A DNA stretch of 7,718 nt from CAYYRI01 sp964474185. GTDB lineage: Bacteria > Patescibacteriota > Minisyncoccia > Minisyncoccales > RBG-13-42-11. Both the position numbers and the translations under genes were made by a program. The notes beneath the pieces are model-generated. The model searched no databases, was not told the DNA's origin, and saw only the letters and a list, made by a program, of their open reading frames with translations. Below, piece after piece: positions 6,019-7,718 of the stretch. Position 1 is the first letter of the stretch. Each line of letters begins with the position of its first letter. The stretch is taken from NCBI GenBank assembly GCA_964474185.1, contig CAYYRI010000022.1, positions 1 through 7,718 of the forward strand, given 5' to 3'.

Positions 6019-6150
6019 CCCGTTAGAAGTCTGCTGTTATATAGCGCATAGCTAATTTCTAACAGACCATTATTATTGGTTATACCCCGTTAGTGCTTCG
6101 CATAAAAATTTTCTTTGGAAAATTTTTATGCCTAGGACTTCTAACGGGGT
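6017..6150. repeat. Composite palindromic element, three arms, between tRNA-Leu and rnj
   Basis: ACCCCGTTAGAAGTC (6017-6031) is the perfect 15-base inverse of GACTTCTAACGGGGT (6136-6150). A third arm, ACCCCGTTAG (6084-6093), is a direct copy of the first ten bases, exactly 67 bases later. The inner unit 6084-6150 is itself 67 bases long and is closed by 10-base inverted ends. Inside it is a perfect 13-bp hairpin, CATAAAAATTTTC (6101-6113), loop TTTG, GAAAATTTTTATG (6118-6130). The element fills almost the whole gap between tRNA-Leu and the rnj start. The left arm touches the GTG start of rnj. It looks like a non-coding palindromic mobile element (MITE/REP-like), possibly a nested or partly duplicated insertion; no transposase is present. 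Confidence 0.75.
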
Positions 6151-6157
6151 TTCATAG

Positions 6158-6239
6158 TGCGGACGGTGGGAGTCGAACCCACAAACCTTTCGGCACAGGC
6201 TCCTGAAGCCTGCGTGTCTACCAGTTTCACCACGTCCGC
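6158..6239 (-). tRNA. tRNA-Leu, anticodon CAG
   Basis: On the minus strand an 82-base class II tRNA can be folded. The acceptor stem GCGGACG pairs with CGTCCGC, with discriminator A. The D region has AACTGGTAGACAC, typical of tRNA-Leu. The anticodon stem CAGGC/GCCTG encloses loop TTCAGGA with anticodon CAG at 6205-6203 (reads CUG leucine codons). A short variable arm, TGCCGAAAGGT, is followed by the T arm GTGGG-TTCGACT-CCCAC. The 3' CCA is not encoded and must be added. Its first 13 bases overlap the 3' end of galU, whose TGA stop lies in the D-arm region, so the tRNA is probably cut out of a longer transcript. Confidence 0.95.
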
Positions 6240-7108
6240 AGATATTTTCTAAGTTCTTTTCCAAATTGAGGGTGTTTTAAAGTAAGATAAAGGTTCGATT
6301 TAAGGTAGGCGAGTTTATTTCCGCACTCTAACCATTTTCCTTCAAATTCATAGCCATAAATTTCCTTACCAGATTCTGCCATATCCCCTAATGTGGTACT
6401 TAAAGTTATGTCACTTTTTAAATCAAAGGAAGTTTTTTTCAGGTAATTAAAAACCTCTGGAGTTATAATATATTTTCCGACAATTGCCAAATTAGAAGGA
6501 GATTCTTTAACTGAAGGTTTTTCTACCGTCCTTTTTATTCTAAAAAGACGTTTAGCAATTTTTTCAACCTCTACCATTCCGTAGAATTGAAAATTTTCTT
6601 TTGGAATACGGTAGAGAGCCATTACTGGCTTTTTGTATTTTTGAAAAACTTTAATCAATTGTAAAAGACAAGGGATTTTAGATTCTATAACATCATCGCC
6701 GTACAAAACTGCGCAAGGTTCATTTTTAACTAACTTTACCGCTTGCAAGACAGCATGGCTGGCCCCCAAAGGTTCTTTTTGAAACGCCTGAGAGAAAGAA
6801 ATACTTTTTGAAATTTTTTCAAGTTTTTTCAATTCTTCTATTAGATGATTTCTTTTCCTTTTTTTTAAAATTTCTTTAAGTTTCGGTTCTTTTTTGAAAT
6901 AATTTTTAAAATACTCTATTGCTTTTGTTTCTTCGGGCTTGGCGACAAAAATTATCTCTTCTATTCCTGAAGCCACTGCTTCCTCGATAATATATTGGAT
7001 AGCCGGCTTGTCAACTAAAGGCCAGAACTCTTTTGGTACCACTTTGCTTAAAGGTAAAAATCTTGTGCCCAAACCGGCAATGGGTATGATAGCTTTTTTA
7101 ATTTCCAT
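6227..7108 (-). CDS. galU: UTP-glucose-1-phosphate uridylyltransferase
   Basis: This cytoplasmic nucleotidyltransferase makes UDP-glucose from UTP and Glc-1-P, the donor for envelope glycans. The 293-residue product has the signature IPIAGLGTRFLPLSK (residues 8-22) with the nucleotide-binding Gly-rich turn, PKEFWPLVDKPAIQYIIEEA with Lys26, EPLGASHAVLQA (102-113), the metal-site segment LYGDDV (125-130), and the late FEGKWLECGNKLAYLKS that closes the sugar site. An upstream in-frame ATG (7255) would add 49 unrelated residues inside the isomerase gene, so the ATG at 7108 is chosen. It overlaps the end of the isomerase gene by 11 bases with no Shine-Dalgarno, suggesting translational coupling. 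The stop TGA lies inside the tRNA-Leu gene. The gene is noticeably more AT-rich and Lys-rich than rnj or trpS. A related sugar nucleotidyltransferase specificity cannot be fully excluded. Confidence 0.9.
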   Translation of the reverse strand: MEIKKAIIPIAGLGTRFLPLSKVVPKEFWPLVDKPAIQYIIEEAVASGIEEIIFVAKPEETKAIEYFKNYFKKEPKLKEILKKRKRNHLIEELKKLEKISKSISFSQAFQKEPLGASHAVLQAVKLVKNEPCAVLYGDDVIESKIPCLLQLIKVFQKYKKPVMALYRIPKENFQFYGMVEVEKIAKRLFRIKRTVEKPSVKESPSNLAIVGKYIITPEVFNYLKKTSFDLKSDITLSTTLGDMAESGKEIYGYEFEGKWLECGNKLAYLKSNLYLTLKHPQFGKELRKYLRTW

Positions 7109-7718
7109 AGAGAAAATCAAAATTTTCTGGCTTTTTTTTGAGAGGTTTTTTAAAACGCAGTTTTGTAACTTTTTTGTAATTTTTATTTTTAATCCAGCCG
7201 TTCTTAGTAAAATAGTAACCTGCACCTTGATATTTCTCAAAAAGGGAATAATCACTTTTACATTTTTTTAATAGCCAGTTAGCCATTACTAATCTTTTTG
7301 AGGCGGGGTTAATTGTAAAATGGTTGCAGTCGGGGGGGACGATTAGCCAATCTCCTTTTTTAGCTTTAACCACTTCAACATTATTAATTTTGTTACCCTT
7401 TCCCCATTGAGCGAAATAGAAAGCTTGACCTTCTAAAACAGTAATTAATTCTTGGACACTTTGGAGATGTTTATGCCCTTTAGTTTTCGGGAACTCTGAG
7501 CCCAGCATTCTTGGCGGAATAATAGTAATATCATACCTTAAACCATTTTTCTTGCCCCGTAGGGTCGCGAAGCGACTCCTTCGGGGTTCCTTTACTCCTC
7601 GCCAAACATAATAAACATTAAAATTTTTAGCAGTTTTAAACCATTTTTGGTCATAGAGAACATTCCCCATTTCTTTTAAAGAACGGACTAGATCTGGTTT
7701 GGAATTTGGAATTTGGAA
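7098..7718 (-). CDS. Cupin-type glucose-6-phosphate isomerase (5' end outside window)
   Basis: The product matches the archaeal-type cupin glucose-6-phosphate isomerase family, a metal-dependent enzyme converting Fru-6-P and Glc-6-P and unrelated to the common Pgi. Key segments are GLRYDITIIPPRMLGSEF, KTKGHKHLQSVQELITVLEG (the cupin GxHxH...E motif) and VPPDCNHFTINPASK. Counting from the Met at 7670, the metal ligands are His66, His68, Glu74 and His117, matching the four ligands known in the Pyrococcus enzyme. That Met is probably internal: the frame stays open to the window edge and KPDLVRSLKEMGNVLYDQKW just across it resembles the conserved R-x-L-x-(D/E)-M N-terminal segment of the family. 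Residues ~29-39 (PRRSRFATLRG) are encoded by a nested palindrome and look like an insertion. It overlaps galU by 11 bases, and its product feeds the Glc-1-P/UDP-glucose route. Confidence 0.87.
   Translation of the reverse strand, partial: FQIPNSKPDLVRSLKEMGNVLYDQKWFKTAKNFNVYYVWRGVKEPRRSRFATLRGKKNGLRYDITIIPPRMLGSEFPKTKGHKHLQSVQELITVLEGQAFYFAQWGKGNKINNVEVVKAKKGDWLIVPPDCNHFTINPASKRLVMANWLLKKCKSDYSLFEKYQGAGYYFTKNGWIKNKNYKKVTKLRFKKPLKKKPENFDFLYGN
7555..7586. repeat. Nested palindrome inside the isomerase coding region
   Basis: CCCCG (7555-7559) pairs with CGGGG (7582-7586). Within it GGGTCGC (7562-7568) pairs with GCGAC-T-CC (7572-7579) around GAA, with one bulged T. The 32 bases are GC-rich in an AT-rich gene and encode about PRRSRFATLRG, between the conserved YYVWRG and GLRYDI segments. 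The reading frame is kept. This is the pattern expected of an in-frame palindromic insertion. Confidence 0.65.
7698..7718. repeat. Heptanucleotide tandem repeat, at least 3 copies
   Basis: TTTGGAA is repeated three times without error up to the window edge (7698-7718) and may continue outside. It lies in the still-open frame of the isomerase gene; since 7 is not a multiple of 3, changes in copy number would shift the frame there, unless the true start lies downstream of the repeat at the ATG 7670. Confidence 0.8.

Noticed and set aside
6101..6130. 13-bp AT hairpin after tRNA-Leu as an intrinsic terminator
   Set aside because: The stem is AT-only at its core and is not followed by a T-run on either strand; it fits better as the core of the palindromic element.
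6073..6264. Minus-strand frame of 63 codons across tRNA-Leu
   Set aside because: It runs through the tRNA gene and the palindromic element; a peptide containing GRGETGRHAGFRSL is a well-known false product of tRNA-Leu sequence.
6939..7271. Plus-strand frame of 110 codons across the galU 5' end
   Set aside because: It is opposite galU and the end of the isomerase, whose conserved motifs settle the coding strand.

Overview
The window reads as a compact, gene-dense bacterial chromosome segment, most likely from the candidate phyla radiation (Patescibacteria; I lean towards a Parcubacteria-like lineage, by inference only). The reasons are short housekeeping proteins, an RNase J-type RNA decay enzyme, an archaeal-type cupin glucose-6-phosphate isomerase, a tRNA without an encoded CCA end, few Shine-Dalgarno sites, and many GC-rich nested palindromes in AT-rich DNA. 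Two genes (ssb and galU) end with TGA, so TGA is a stop codon here and the recoded TGA codes of some related lineages do not apply.

Layout, left to right. The 3' part of recA (+, cut by the window edge) converges on the ribosomal/replication cluster rpsF-ssb-rpsR, which is transcribed leftwards (1855 to 449). Its spacers are unusually long (198 and 159 bases) and hold nested inverted repeats, a decayed in-frame duplicate of the rpsF tail, and one of two near-identical small hairpins. A 77-base divergent promoter region (1856-1932) separates rpsF from a phosphoglucomutase/phosphomannomutase gene (+, 1933-3360). That gene ends tail to tail with trpS, the two stop codons sharing one TTAA.

From 7718 down to 3357 everything is on the minus strand: cupin glucose-6-phosphate isomerase (5' end off the window), galU, tRNA-Leu(CAG), RNase J and trpS. 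Spacing is tight: an 11-base overlap of isomerase and galU, a 13-base overlap of the galU 3' end with the tRNA, and 4 bases between rnj and trpS. The only real gap (6019-6157) is nearly filled by a palindromic element with three copies of one arm.

Metabolically, the isomerase (Fru-6-P/Glc-6-P), the mutase (Glc-6-P/Glc-1-P) and GalU (Glc-1-P to UDP-Glc) form a complete route from central carbon to an activated sugar for envelope glycans. The rest is information processing: recombination (RecA), single-stranded DNA binding (SSB), ribosome (S6, S18), tRNA charging (TrpRS, tRNA-Leu) and RNA turnover (RNase J). The most interesting non-genic signal is the set of nested palindromes at gene borders, one of which lies in frame inside the isomerase gene, together with the rpsF tail duplication.
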